Assembly (NCBI RefSeq): GCF_000424685.1
Contig: NZ_AUKJ01000019.1
Location: 62,001 to 126,000 of the forward strand
Direction of reading: 5' to 3'
DNA from: Methylococcus capsulatus str. Texas = ATCC 19069
Lineage (GTDB): Bacteria; Pseudomonadota; Gammaproteobacteria; Methylococcales; Methylococcaceae
DNA length: 64,000 nt
The position numbers and the translations under genes were made by a program. Position 1 is the first letter of the stretch; each line of letters begins with the position of its first letter. Of this stretch, positions 8,350-17,143 are shown piece after piece. The notes below the pieces were generated by a model, which was given only the letters and a program-made list of their open reading frames with translations, did no database searches and was not told the DNA's origin.

Positions 8350-9282
8350 ATGGCGTTCGAAATCGGCACGGCCAGCGATTACCGCGATCTGCTGGACCGC
8401 TTCCATGCCTTCCTCACCGCTCACCCGAATCTGGTCGCCGCGGGCCAGCAGTGGCAGGCGCTGCACTGGACGACGGACGCCGCCACGAAAGAGCTCATCC
8501 TCAAGGCGCCCGGGCTGGCCGGTGCCGAGGAGATCTACTGCGGCATCCGGGCCTACGAGAACGCCACGGCCGGCTACTACATGTGGGACCTGAACGGCTT
8601 CATCGGCTTCAACCCGGCCAACGACTTCTACACGCAACCGGGTGCGATCAGCGGCTGGCTGCCGATGATGTCGCTCTGGAACACGGCGATCCCGTACTGG
8701 TTCGTGGCCAACGGCCGACGTGCCGTGGTGGTGGCGAAGATCTCGACCGTCTACCAGGCGGCGCACCTGGGCTTCGTCCTGCCCTACGCGACGCCGGGTC
8801 AGTACCCGTACCCGCTGCTCGTCGGCGGCTCGATGACCGGCCAGCGGGGCCGCAACTACAGCGTGACCTCGCCCAACCACCGCCATTTCGTCGACCCGGG
8901 CGAGGACGGACAGAACAACGCCAACACCGCCTGCATGCTGCGCGGCCCCTCGGGCGCCTGGCTGCCGTTCCAGAACCTCGCCTACTCGTCGTCCGAGTAT
9001 CGCTACGACGGGCCGCGCCCGGTCTGGCCGACGAACTACACCTATCTCGGCAACCTGCGCGAGGCGCCGGACGGCACCTACGTGCTCTCGCCCGTGGTGC
9101 TCACGCAGAACAACTCCGGCACCGATCACGATCTCTTCGGCGAGTTGGAGGGCATCTATCACGTCTCCGGATTCAACAACGCCGCCGAGAACCTGATCAC
9201 GGTGGGCGGCGTGGACCACCTCGTGGTGCAGAACGTGTATCGCACCAGCGTGCGCGACTACTGGGCGCTGCGCCTGGAGTAA
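8350..9282 (+). CDS. Phage tail-associated structural protein, paralogue 1
   Basis: This 310-residue protein starts directly after the tape-measure stop. It is rich in Tyr, Trp, Asn and Gly, typical of beta-structured virion proteins, and has no enzyme motif. The first 45 residues (MAFEIGTASDYRDLLDRFHAFLTAHPNL) closely parallel the start of the next gene, so the two look like an old tandem duplication. Position between tape measure and tail-tip genes suggests a distal tail or tail-surface role. Precise function is unknown. Confidence 0.6.
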   Translation: MAFEIGTASDYRDLLDRFHAFLTAHPNLVAAGQQWQALHWTTDAATKELILKAPGLAGAEEIYCGIRAYENATAGYYMWDLNGFIGFNPANDFYTQPGAISGWLPMMSLWNTAIPYWFVANGRRAVVVAKISTVYQAAHLGFVLPYATPGQYPYPLLVGGSMTGQRGRNYSVTSPNHRHFVDPGEDGQNNANTACMLRGPSGAWLPFQNLAYSSSEYRYDGPRPVWPTNYTYLGNLREAPDGTYVLSPVVLTQNNSGTDHDLFGELEGIYHVSGFNNAAENLITVGGVDHLVVQNVYRTSVRDYWALRLE

Positions 9283-9288
9283 ACAACC

Positions 9289-10278
9289 ATGGCCTACCAG
9301 ACCGGCACCTCCGCCAACCCCGATCAGCTGCTCGATGCCCTGCGCGTGTTCGCGGTGGCCAACGGCTGGACCCAGCTGCGCTGGGTCCCCGACGGCACCG
9401 GGCAGACCCTGTCGCTTGCCAAGGGCGGGCTCTACGTCCATCTGCGCTCCGCGGTGAACGAGCGCCTCTCCACGCGCTACAACACCGTCACCGGCGTCTG
9501 GCTGATCGGCTCGACGGGATTCGATGCCGGCAAGCCCTGGTGGGATCAACCCGGATCGATCGTCAACGCGAGCTACGTGAGCAACACCACGAGCTACCGC
9601 GCCGAGGCCTGCGGCCTGTTCGAGGTGGGCACCGCCAACACCTACCACCTACTCTCGGCCGCCACGCCCGAACTGATCATGTGTGTGGCCGAGGTCTCGC
9701 CCGGCGTCTATCACCATCTCGCCTTCGGGGAGCTCACGAAGTTCGGCGGCTACGGCGGCGGGGCGTTCGTATCAGGAACGTTCGGCTCGGACGCCTACAC
9801 CTACACGTACAGCGGCTTCAACGACTACGTTTTCGGCTACCCCTACGATCGGCACGGCGGTCTGCCGTTCAACGATTACAAAGGCTACGGCCAGACTTTC
9901 GTGCGCGGCACGGTGGATTCGGCCGACACCTGGTTCTCGGTCTGCCAGAACTCGCCGTTGACCGGCAAGCGTGCTAAGGCGATGTGGGAAGAGGGACTGG
10001 GCACCCCACGCAACAGTCTCGCGCGCTACTGGTGGGGGCATACGCCCAACACGCTGAACGGCGTCACGCCCATGATCCCGTTCTACGTGTTCGCGGAGCG
10101 GCCAAGCGGCTTCTTCTCGCCCTTCGGCCACACCGCTCACCTGCGCTACCTCAACATCACCCACTACGCGCCGGCGGAGGCCTTCGCGTTGGGCGCCGAG
10201 CAGTGGATGGCCTTCCCGGCCCACTCCAAGAACGGCAAGAGCGGCGTGCACGGCTATGCCGTGAGACTCATCCCCTAA
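9289..10278 (+). CDS. Phage tail-associated structural protein, paralogue 2
   Basis: This 329-residue protein begins MAYQTGTSANPDQLLDALRVFAVANGWTQ, parallel in pattern to the previous gene (MAxxxGT...LLDxxxxF...NGW), and shares its aromatic, Gly/Asn-rich make-up. Both also share phrases such as a FxELxxxYHxSGFN-like or YSGFNDYVFGY-like core and a closing WxxxxRL. It starts 6 nt after its partner. It is likely a virion surface or distal tail protein diverged by duplication. No known domain is recognised. Confidence 0.6.
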   Translation: MAYQTGTSANPDQLLDALRVFAVANGWTQLRWVPDGTGQTLSLAKGGLYVHLRSAVNERLSTRYNTVTGVWLIGSTGFDAGKPWWDQPGSIVNASYVSNTTSYRAEACGLFEVGTANTYHLLSAATPELIMCVAEVSPGVYHHLAFGELTKFGGYGGGAFVSGTFGSDAYTYTYSGFNDYVFGYPYDRHGGLPFNDYKGYGQTFVRGTVDSADTWFSVCQNSPLTGKRAKAMWEEGLGTPRNSLARYWWGHTPNTLNGVTPMIPFYVFAERPSGFFSPFGHTAHLRYLNITHYAPAEAFALGAEQWMAFPAHSKNGKSGVHGYAVRLIP

Positions 10279-10285
10279 GCGGATC

Positions 10286-11977
10286 ATGCCGACCTTTCCC
10301 GGTTCCATCCTGCCCGGTGCCGCCCGCCAGGAGCCGCCAACCTGGTCGCGCTCGCCGGAGGTCTCCGAGCGCGTGCCGGTCGCCTTTCCGTTCGACCCGA
10401 GTGCGAGCTCGGTCATGCGTCCGGGTACGCGACTCGACACCCAGCCCGTCGACGAGCTGCGGCTCGGCTTCGCAGGCGCTCTGCTGCCCGCCTTCGGGGC
10501 CGACTGGTATCACCGCATCCACGTCATCCCTTCGAACATCGATCTCGGCAACTTGGTGAGTCCGGTCGAGCGGGTGCTGGAGGTGTGGAACGCTCGGTTC
10601 GACGCGCAGACGCTCGATGCCATCGACGAGACCGGAACGGACGGGCTGCTGCTCTCGGGCCAGCCGGCGCCGCCGCTCGCCTTCGGGCCGCTGCAGTCGC
10701 GCCTCTACACCTTCGCAGCGGGCACGCGCGGGGCGCCGGTGATCGACGCCGCCTACCGCTTCGTCTTTGCCGGCGGGCTCACCGCGCTGCTGGTGGTCAC
10801 CGGCCGCCGCGTGGTGGTCTTTGGCATGCGTCCGGACTGGTCGCAAGGGATCACCGAGCGGCTGGAATGGCTCACCGAGGTGCTGGAGTCCTACGACGGC
10901 ACCGAGCAGCGGGTGCGCCTGCGGCAGCTGCCGCGACGCGGTTTCGAGTATGGATTCCTGATCGAGGGCCGGGACGCCCTGGTGCTGGATCACCTTCTGT
11001 TCGCTTGGGGCGCACGCATCTACTGCCTGCCGGTGTGGACCGACGTCTCCACCCTTGCGGGCGAGGCCGCCGTCGGCAGCGCCGCGCTCACCGTGCAGGA
11101 CGCCGCCAACAGCGACTACCACGCCGGCGGCCTGGCGGTGCTGTGGCGCTCCAACACGCGGCACGAGGCGGTGGAGATCCTCTCCATCGCCGGCAACACG
11201 CTGACCCTCAAGCTTCCCCTGGCCGGAAGCTGGCCGGCCGGCACGCGGGTGTTTCCGGCGCGGCTCGCCCGCCTCGAGGGCGAGGTGGCCGTGGCGCGTC
11301 CCACCGACACCATCGCCGTCGGCCGCTGCCGTTTCGGCATCGAGGACATCACGACGCCCGCGGTCGCCGACTATGGCCCGGCCTATCAGGGCTACCGGGT
11401 GTTCGACTGGCGGCCCAACCGGAGCACCGACCTCGAGGACAGGTGGCGGAGGAAGCTCTCGATCATCGACTACGGAACGGGACTGCCGACCTTCGACGAC
11501 GAATCGGGCACCCCACTCATCGGCCGCACGCTGACCTGGCTGCTCACCGACCGGAGCGCGGCGACCGCCTTCCGGGGCTGGCTCGCCGCACGCGCGGGAC
11601 GGGCGAATCCCTGCTGGTTGCCGACCTTCGAGTCCGACCTCGAAGTCAGCCGCACGGTGGCGGCCACGGATGCCGGCCTCATCGTCCGCAACGTCGGCTA
11701 TGCCCGCTTCGTCGCTGCAGATCCCTTGCGGCGCGACCTCCGGCTCCTCACCACGGCCGGCACCTTCCATCGCCGTATCACCGGGGCGAACGAGATCTCC
11801 GAGGACGAGGAACTGCTCTCCCTGGACGCGCCGCTGGGCGCGACCCTCGAACCCCAGCAATTCCTGCAGGTCTCGTGCCTGGAGTTGGCCCGGCTCGACC
11901 AGGACGCGGTCGAGCTGCATTGGGAGACGGACACCACGGCGCGCGTGCAGCTCTCCACCCGAACGTTGAGATCATGA
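10286..11977 (+). CDS. Phage tail protein (563 aa, tail-tip assembly region)
   Basis: This 563-residue protein lies just upstream of the BR0599-family gene, where prophages of this type keep a large distal-tail protein. It is beta-rich. The N-terminal part includes FGADWYHRIHVIP and a repeated-looking VTGRRVVVFGMRPDW region; the C-terminal part has GLPTFDDESGTPLIGRTLTWLLTDRSAATAFRGWLAAR. No cysteine cluster or hydrolase motif is visible. A structural role in the tail tip is inferred from position. It ends 9 nt before the next start. Confidence 0.6.
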   Translation: MPTFPGSILPGAARQEPPTWSRSPEVSERVPVAFPFDPSASSVMRPGTRLDTQPVDELRLGFAGALLPAFGADWYHRIHVIPSNIDLGNLVSPVERVLEVWNARFDAQTLDAIDETGTDGLLLSGQPAPPLAFGPLQSRLYTFAAGTRGAPVIDAAYRFVFAGGLTALLVVTGRRVVVFGMRPDWSQGITERLEWLTEVLESYDGTEQRVRLRQLPRRGFEYGFLIEGRDALVLDHLLFAWGARIYCLPVWTDVSTLAGEAAVGSAALTVQDAANSDYHAGGLAVLWRSNTRHEAVEILSIAGNTLTLKLPLAGSWPAGTRVFPARLARLEGEVAVARPTDTIAVGRCRFGIEDITTPAVADYGPAYQGYRVFDWRPNRSTDLEDRWRRKLSIIDYGTGLPTFDDESGTPLIGRTLTWLLTDRSAATAFRGWLAARAGRANPCWLPTFESDLEVSRTVAATDAGLIVRNVGYARFVAADPLRRDLRLLTTAGTFHRRITGANEISEDEELLSLDAPLGATLEPQQFLQVSCLELARLDQDAVELHWETDTTARVQLSTRTLRS

Positions 11978-11986
11978 GCTAAGACC

Positions 11987-12784
11987 ATGAGCTATCTGGG
12001 CATCGAACAGTCCGCCCACGACGGACAACCGCAGGAGCTCTACCGCTTCTCCCAGGGCGCGCAGCGCTGGCTCTACACCTCGGGGCAGGCGGCGGTGGAC
12101 TACCAATCCGAGACCTATCAGCCGGCGACGATCTCGCGCGGCGGCCTCGAGCAGAGCAACGAGCTCGCGCGGCTGGGGCTGGAGATCCGCATGCCGCGCG
12201 ACCTGGCCGTGGCGAGTCTGTTTCTCGCCGCCCCGCCCGAGGGTGTGGTGAGCGTGACCCTCTACCGGCGCCATGTCGGCGACGCCGAGTTCATCACCTA
12301 CTGGAAGGGGCGGATCACCGGCGCGCGGCTGTCCGGCGCCGAGGCCACCCTCAAGTGCGAGCCCATCGCCTCGAGCCTGAAGCGGCCGGGCCTGCGTGCC
12401 CGCTACCAGCTGCTGTGCCGCCACGTGCTGTACTCCAGCGGATGCGGCGCGCTGAAGGACAGCTTCCGCGTGGACGGCGCCGTAGCGGCGGTGAGCGGCG
12501 TGACCGTCCAGGTCGCCGTCGCCGCCAGCCGGCCGGACGGCTACTTCGTGGGCGGCATGCTCGCCACCACCGCCGGCGCGCGCATGATCGTCGGTCACGC
12601 CGGGATCGACCTCACGCTGGTCGCGCCCATGGTCGGCCTCACGGCGGGCGATGCGGTCCAGCTCTATGCCGGCTGCGACCACACGATGGCGCATTGCAAG
12701 GACAGGTTCGGCAACCTGGACAACTTCGGCGGCTTCCCCTTCATCCCGGTGAAGAACCCCTTCACCGGCGACGCCATCGTGTGA
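11987..12784 (+). CDS. Phage BR0599-family tail protein (DUF2163-like N-terminus)
   Basis: This 265-residue protein matches the phage BR0599 / DUF2163 type found in tail tips of siphoviruses and gene transfer agents. The C-terminus carries the characteristic text CDHTMAHCKDRFGNLDNFGG followed by FPFIPVKNPF. Four cysteines in the central part (LLCRHVLYSSGCG and the later C-x5-C pair) are placed as in the family. It starts 9 nt after the preceding gene. Relatives act at the baseplate near the peptidase and host-specificity genes. Confidence 0.85.
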   Translation: MSYLGIEQSAHDGQPQELYRFSQGAQRWLYTSGQAAVDYQSETYQPATISRGGLEQSNELARLGLEIRMPRDLAVASLFLAAPPEGVVSVTLYRRHVGDAEFITYWKGRITGARLSGAEATLKCEPIASSLKRPGLRARYQLLCRHVLYSSGCGALKDSFRVDGAVAAVSGVTVQVAVAASRPDGYFVGGMLATTAGARMIVGHAGIDLTLVAPMVGLTAGDAVQLYAGCDHTMAHCKDRFGNLDNFGGFPFIPVKNPFTGDAIV

Positions 12785-12793
12785 GATTTCACC

Positions 12794-13033
12794 ATGTGGC
12801 AACAGATCATCATCTGGGTCGTCACCACGGTCCTGTCGGCGCTGCTCGCGCCGCGCCCCAAAGTGCAGGACGCCCAGCCCGGCCAGATCGGCGACAAGGA
12901 TGTGCCCATCGCCTCCCAGGACGCCCCCATCCCGGTGCTGTTCGGTACGCGGGTGATCTCGGGACCGAACGTGGTCTGGTACGGCGACGTCCAAGTGCGG
13001 CCGATCCGCAAGTCCTCCGGGGGCAAGAAGTGA
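12794..13033 (+). CDS. Small tail-tip protein with N-terminal membrane-like segment
   Basis: This 79-residue protein starts with a hydrophobic stretch (IIIWVVTTVLSALLAP) followed by a conserved-looking part, PKVQDAQPGQIGDKDVPIASQ, then APIPVLFGTRVISGPNVVWYGD. The phrase PIPVLFGT-RxI-GPNVxWYGD is common at the N-terminus of phage tail-tip (gpI/J-region) proteins, and here it is a separate short gene before the large tail-tip gene. Its stop overlaps the next start (GTGA). Function is inferred from that resemblance. Confidence 0.6.
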   Translation: MWQQIIIWVVTTVLSALLAPRPKVQDAQPGQIGDKDVPIASQDAPIPVLFGTRVISGPNVVWYGDVQVRPIRKSSGGKK

Positions 13034-13302
13034 GCGAGGCCATCGCTCGGCTGGAGCATGCCCGCGCCCTGGGCTACTGCGCCCGCGGCATGCGTCGCTG
13101 GTTCGAGGGGCGCAGCCACACCTGGGCCGAATTCGTGGAGCGAGGTGTCCCGGCCGATTGGCTGCGCGCCACGGGTGACGCGATGGCGATCCGCGTCGCC
13201 GAGGAAGCCGACAAGGCCCAAAGGGCCGCAGGACAGCACGAAGTGCTGGTCCTGAGCGCAACGAGGGATGCGCGAAGCGCACAGACGGAGCAGGCAGGAT
13301 GA
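13030..13302 (+). CDS. Small phage protein of unknown function (90 aa)
   Basis: This 90-residue protein starts at GTG 13030, overlapping the previous stop by 4 nt, and ends overlapping the next start by 4 nt. The product has a compact helical N-terminal part (EAIARLEHARALGYCARGMRRWFEGRS, then WAEFVERGVPADWLRATGDAMA), with a low-complexity tail. The tight coupling on both sides and sensible composition argue it is real. Short proteins of this kind occur before gpJ-like genes. No function is recognised. Confidence 0.6.
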   Translation: MSEAIARLEHARALGYCARGMRRWFEGRSHTWAEFVERGVPADWLRATGDAMAIRVAEEADKAQRAAGQHEVLVLSATRDARSAQTEQAG

Positions 13303-15500
13303 GCGGCGGCGGAAAAGGCAGCCAGGAGTACACGGTCGGCTATTGGTACGGCCTCGGCGCCCACCTCGCCCTGTGCCACGGCCCGCTGGACGCCATCACC
13401 GAGATCCGCGTGGGCGAGCGCGTCGCCTGGTCGGGCAACGTCACCGGCAACACCACCATCACCATCGACAACCCCAATCTCTTCGGCGGGGAGGAGCGCG
13501 AGGGCGGCGTGCAGGGGCCGGTGGACATCCTGATGGGCGGGCCGACCCAGGGGCGCAACGCCTACCTGCAAGAGCGTCTCGGCGCCGACGTTCCGGCCTT
13601 CCGCGGCGTGGTGTCGCTGATCCTGCGCCGGGTGTGGGTCGCGGCCATGAACCCCTACATCAAGCCCTGGTCGGTGCGCGCCAAGCGGGTGCCGAGGCAG
13701 TGGTACGCGGCCAAGGCCGAGATCTCCGGCGACGCCAACCCGGCCCACATCGTGCGCGAGTGCCTCACCAACGGCGAGTGGGGCATGGGTTACCCGACGA
13801 GTGACATCGACGATGCCAGCTTCACGGCGGCCGCCGACACGCTCCATGCCGAGGGCTTCGGGCTGTCGCTGCTGTGGAACAAGGAAGAGACCATCGAGGA
13901 CTTCATCCTGTCGGTGCTCCGGCACGTGGACGGGCTGCTCTACGTCCATCCGCGCACCGGGATCTTCACCCTCAAGCTCGCGCGCGCCGATTACACGCTC
14001 TCTAGCCTGCCGACCTTCGATCCGGGCAACATCCTGCGCATCGAAGAGTTCACGCGGCCCTCCTGGGGCGAGATCACCAACCAGGTGACCGTCGTCTACC
14101 GCGACGGCACCACGGACAAGGACGGCAGCGTCACGGTGCAGGACATCGCCGCCGTGCAGCTCAACGGCGGGGTGGTGGCGACCACGGTCAACTACCCCGG
14201 CATCAGCCGAGCGGAGCTGGCCAACCGGGTGGCCATGCGCGAGTTGAAGCAGCTCGTAAGCCCCCTCGCCAAGTGCACCTTCGTCGCCAACCGCCAGGCC
14301 TCAGGCCTCAACATCGGCGACGTGGTGAAGCTCTCCTGGCCGCCCTACGGCATCGACCAGATGGTGATGCGCGTCGCCCGCATCGCCTACGGGGAGCTGG
14401 CGAACGGGGCAGTGCGGGTGGAGTGCGTGCAGGACATCTTCGGCCTGCCGCAGTCGGTCTACTCGGCGCCGCCGCCCTCGGGCTGGACGGAGCCGACCAG
14501 CCTGCCGGCACCGTGCCCCCACCAGACCCTGTTCGAGGTGCCGTACTGGTCGGTGGTCAAGGACTTCACCGGCGAGTCCCAGAGCCTGCTCGGCGACATC
14601 GACGATCTCGACGGCCTGGTGGCAGCCTGCGGTTCGCGCCCCTCGTCGGACGCCTTCGGCTTCAAGGCACTGGCCCGCGTCAGCGGAAGTTTCACCGACA
14701 AGGGTTTCGGCATCTTCACGCCCACGGCGGTTCTCACGGCAATGCTGCCGCAGTCGGCCGTTCAGGTGAGCGTGGGGCTGACCTCCGGCATCGGCCTCGA
14801 GGAGGTGACTGCCGGGGGACTCACGGTGATCGACGGCGAATGGCTCAAGGTGGTGTCGCTCGACCTCGCGACCCAGACCGTCACCCTGGAGCGCGGGATG
14901 CTCGATACGGTGCCGGCAAGCCACCCGGCCGGCAGCCGCATCTGGTTCGTCGACGGCTTCCGCCACTACCTCACGCCCGAGTACGTCGCCGGCGAGACGG
15001 TGCGCGTGAAGCTCCTCACCCGCACGGCACGCGGCACGCTGCCCGAGGCGGCGGCCACGGAGATGAGCCTGCCACTCAACAAGCGCTTCATCCGTCCGTA
15101 CTGCCCCGGCAACGCCCAGATCAACGGCAAACGCTATCCGACCGCGGTGGCCGGCGAGATCAACGTGAGCTGGGCCACGCGCAACCGCCAGTCCCAGACC
15201 GCCTACCTCGTCCTGCAGACCGAGGGGGCGATCACGCCGGAGGCGGGCCAGACCGTCACCGTGCGCTTCTACAACGAGAACGGCTCGCTGCGCCGCACGG
15301 TGAGCGGCATCGCCGGCAGCGGTACCACCTGGCCGCTGGCGCAGGAGCTCGCCGACTCCGGCCTCGGGCGCGTCAACGCGCACGTCAAGGTGGAGATCGA
15401 GGCGAGCCGCGACGGCTACGTGTCCTGGCAGAAACACGTCATCGAATTCGACCGTACCGGCTATGGCCTGCGTTACGGCGACTACTACGGAGGTACCTGA
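13299..15500 (+). CDS. Tail-tip / host-specificity protein (gpJ-like region)
   Basis: This 733-residue protein is the large tail-tip subunit. The start has a typical phrase (GSQEYTVGYWYGLGAHLALCHGPLDAITEIRVGERVAW), and the middle shows the tail-protein pattern NILRIEEFTRPSWGEITNQVTVVYRD. The C-terminal 250 residues look like fibronectin/Ig-type beta modules (INVSWATRNRQ ... GSLRRTVSGIAGS). It likely contacts the host surface or supports the fibre. It overlaps the previous gene by 4 nt and the next by 1 nt. Confidence 0.8.
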   Translation: MSGGGKGSQEYTVGYWYGLGAHLALCHGPLDAITEIRVGERVAWSGNVTGNTTITIDNPNLFGGEEREGGVQGPVDILMGGPTQGRNAYLQERLGADVPAFRGVVSLILRRVWVAAMNPYIKPWSVRAKRVPRQWYAAKAEISGDANPAHIVRECLTNGEWGMGYPTSDIDDASFTAAADTLHAEGFGLSLLWNKEETIEDFILSVLRHVDGLLYVHPRTGIFTLKLARADYTLSSLPTFDPGNILRIEEFTRPSWGEITNQVTVVYRDGTTDKDGSVTVQDIAAVQLNGGVVATTVNYPGISRAELANRVAMRELKQLVSPLAKCTFVANRQASGLNIGDVVKLSWPPYGIDQMVMRVARIAYGELANGAVRVECVQDIFGLPQSVYSAPPPSGWTEPTSLPAPCPHQTLFEVPYWSVVKDFTGESQSLLGDIDDLDGLVAACGSRPSSDAFGFKALARVSGSFTDKGFGIFTPTAVLTAMLPQSAVQVSVGLTSGIGLEEVTAGGLTVIDGEWLKVVSLDLATQTVTLERGMLDTVPASHPAGSRIWFVDGFRHYLTPEYVAGETVRVKLLTRTARGTLPEAAATEMSLPLNKRFIRPYCPGNAQINGKRYPTAVAGEINVSWATRNRQSQTAYLVLQTEGAITPEAGQTVTVRFYNENGSLRRTVSGIAGSGTTWPLAQELADSGLGRVNAHVKVEIEASRDGYVSWQKHVIEFDRTGYGLRYGDYYGGT

Positions 15501-15850
15501 TGGCTTTGAATGACCCGAACCTCGGCCTCGCCTACGGCTGGGCCCAGGGCGAACACAACTGGAACGGCGGCATGGACGCCAACCTGAAGCGGCTCGGCGC
15601 CGTGGTGGGTCTGTCGGTCAAAGACCGCGACCTCGCCACCCCACCCGCGACACCGGTGGACGGCGATCGCTACATCGTCCCGGCAGCGGCCACCGGCGCC
15701 TGGGCGGGTCGCACCGACCAGATCGCGGTGCGCATCGCCGGCGCGTGGGAGTACCACGCCCCCAAGATCGGCTGGACCTGCTTCATCGAGGACGAGGGCG
15801 TGCTCTCCGTCTACAAGGCGACCGGCTGGAGCCCGGGCATCGCCGTCTGA
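15500..15850 (+). CDS. DUF2793-domain phage protein
   Basis: This 116-residue protein starts at ATG 15500, overlapping the tail-tip stop by one base. Text such as LKRLGAVVGLSVKDRDLATPP with PVDGDRYIVPAAATGAWAG and WEYHAPKIGWTCFIEDEG is the recognisable DUF2793 pattern (GdrYiV ... aTGaWaG ... y.P..Gw..fv.de). This domain is found in distal tail or fibre-linked proteins of prophages and gene transfer agents. Here it is a stand-alone module. A terminator-like hairpin follows. Confidence 0.82.
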   Translation: MALNDPNLGLAYGWAQGEHNWNGGMDANLKRLGAVVGLSVKDRDLATPPATPVDGDRYIVPAAATGAWAGRTDQIAVRIAGAWEYHAPKIGWTCFIEDEGVLSVYKATGWSPGIAV

Positions 15851-15874
15851 TCGCTTCCCTTTCCATCATCCACC

Positions 15875-15905
15875 GAACCCGCCGCCCGGCGGGTTCTTCG
15901 TTTTC
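15875..15905 (+). terminator. Rho-independent terminator after tail genes
   Basis: A 9-bp stem GAACCCGCC / GGCGGGTTC (15875-15883 with 15888-15896) and a 4-base loop are followed by TTCGTTTTC. It lies between the DUF2793 gene and the lysis cassette and would separate tail from lysis transcription, at least in part. Confidence 0.7.
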
Positions 15906-15916
15906 GGAGACCAACG

Positions 15917-16207
15917 ATGAGCCCACCCACCCTGCAAGACGGCATGGTCGTCATGTCGCGCGACGAGTTCGAAGAGCTGCTCGCGCGCGCCGCCGAGCGC
16001 GGCGCGAGGCGCGCCCTGGTCGACGTCGGCCTTGATGGTCCCGAGGCGGCGAACGACATCCGCGAGTTGCGCGGTCTGCTCGAAGCCTTCAACACCGCCA
16101 AGCACACTGCGTGGCAGACCGTCGTCAAGATGGTCACCACCGGATTCCTGCTGGCGCTCGTGGCGGGTGCTCTCATCAAGCTCAAGGTGTTCGGAGGTGG
16201 CCAATGA
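15917..16207 (+). CDS. Small one-helix membrane protein of the lysis cassette
   Basis: This 96-residue protein has a soluble N-terminal half (EFEELLARAAERGARRALVDVG) and one C-terminal membrane segment, TTGFLLALVAGALIKLKVF. A decayed second copy lies at 47.8 kb in front of a second holin relic, so the gene pair is a stable unit. It may be a holin partner or antiholin; no experiment-backed family is recognised. ATG 15917 follows GGAGACC, and its stop overlaps the next start by 4 nt. Confidence 0.65.
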   Translation: MSPPTLQDGMVVMSRDEFEELLARAAERGARRALVDVGLDGPEAANDIRELRGLLEAFNTAKHTAWQTVVKMVTTGFLLALVAGALIKLKVFGGGQ

Positions 16208-16680
16208 TCGAGACCCTGCTTGGTGGCCTCCTCGGCGGGGCCTTCCGTCTGGCGCCCGAGATTCTCAAATGGCTCGACCGCAAGGGCGAGCGCGGTCACG
16301 AGCTGGCGATGCAGGACAAGGCGCTGGAGTTCGAGAAGCAGCGCGGCGCCCAGCGCATGGCCGAGATCGCCGCCGCCGGCGAGGCCGCCTGGAACAGCGG
16401 TGCGGTCGAGGCGCTGCGGGAAGCCGTCGCCGCCCAGGGCCAGCGGTCGGGCGTCCGGTGGGCCGACGCGCTCTCCAGCAGCGTGCGGCCGGTGATCACC
16501 TACTGGTTCATGGCGCTGTACTGCGCGGCCAAGACCGCCGCCTTCGCCGGCGCGGTCGATGCCGGCGTGGACTGGATTCCGGCCATCCAGGCCGCCTGGA
16601 CCGAGGCGGACCAAGCGCTATGGGCCGGCGTGCTGAATTTCTGGTTCCTCGGCCGCGTGTTCGATCGGGTGCGCCCGTGA
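16204..16680 (+). CDS. Holin, three-TM (GTA-holin) type
   Basis: This 158-residue protein opens with IETLLGGLLGGAFRLAPEILKWLDRKGERGHELAMQ in adjacent parts, has an Ala/Glu/Arg-rich helical stretch, and then membrane segments around residues 98-120 (ITYWFMALYCAAKTAAFAGAV) and near the end (WAGVLNFWFLGRVF). This layout matches the 3TM holin family of prophages and gene transfer agents, which opens the inner membrane to release lysozyme. It overlaps both neighbours by 4 nt. A degenerate paralogue is present at 48,018. Confidence 0.78.
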   Translation: MIETLLGGLLGGAFRLAPEILKWLDRKGERGHELAMQDKALEFEKQRGAQRMAEIAAAGEAAWNSGAVEALREAVAAQGQRSGVRWADALSSSVRPVITYWFMALYCAAKTAAFAGAVDAGVDWIPAIQAAWTEADQALWAGVLNFWFLGRVFDRVRP

Positions 16681-17141
16681 TCGAAGTCCCGTCGACCGCG
16701 GTCGACCTGGCCAAGCGCTTCGAGGGCTTCCATCGTGTTCCCAAGCACGATCCGCAGCGTCTCGCGCACCCCTATGTCTGCCCGGCAGGGTATTGGACCA
16801 TCGGCTACGGTCACCTTTGCAAGTCCGACCATCCGCCCATCACCGAGGACGAGGGCGATATCTATCTGGCCCAGGATCTGCGAACCGCGCTCGCCGCCAC
16901 ACTGCGCTACTGTCCGGTGCTGGCGACGGAGCCCGAGGAACGGCTCGCGGCCATCGCGGACTTCACGTTCAACCTCGGCGCAGGGCGGTTGCAGACCTCG
17001 ACTCTACGGCGCCGGGTCAACCAGCGCGACTGGTCGAGCGCTGCCAAGGAGCTGCGGCGGTGGGTGTATGGCGGCGGGAAGATACTACCGGGACTGGTGG
17101 CCCGCCGCGAAGCAGAAGTCTTCCTGCTGGTGTCCAGCTGA
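16677..17141 (+). CDS. Phage lysozyme (endolysin), glycoside hydrolase family 24
   Basis: This 154-residue protein starts at GTG 16677, coupled to the holin stop. The phage lysozyme signature is clear: the catalytic Glu in AKRFEGF, then YVCPAGYWTIGYGH giving the Asp/Cys and Thr positions, and the later IADFTFNLGAGRLQTSTLRRRVN block. It hydrolyses the glycan strands of peptidoglycan for cell lysis. No signal peptide is seen, so export should depend on the holin. It ends two bases before the convergent end of the BREX-linked membrane gene. Confidence 0.92.
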   Translation: MIEVPSTAVDLAKRFEGFHRVPKHDPQRLAHPYVCPAGYWTIGYGHLCKSDHPPITEDEGDIYLAQDLRTALAATLRYCPVLATEPEERLAAIADFTFNLGAGRLQTSTLRRRVNQRDWSSAAKELRRWVYGGGKILPGLVARREAEVFLLVSS

Positions 17142-17143
17142 CA

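Noticed and set aside
6865-9648. Minus-strand frame of 927 codons opposite tape measure and tail genes
   Set aside because: It mirrors strong tail genes, has no domain and no ribosome site; shadow of codon bias.
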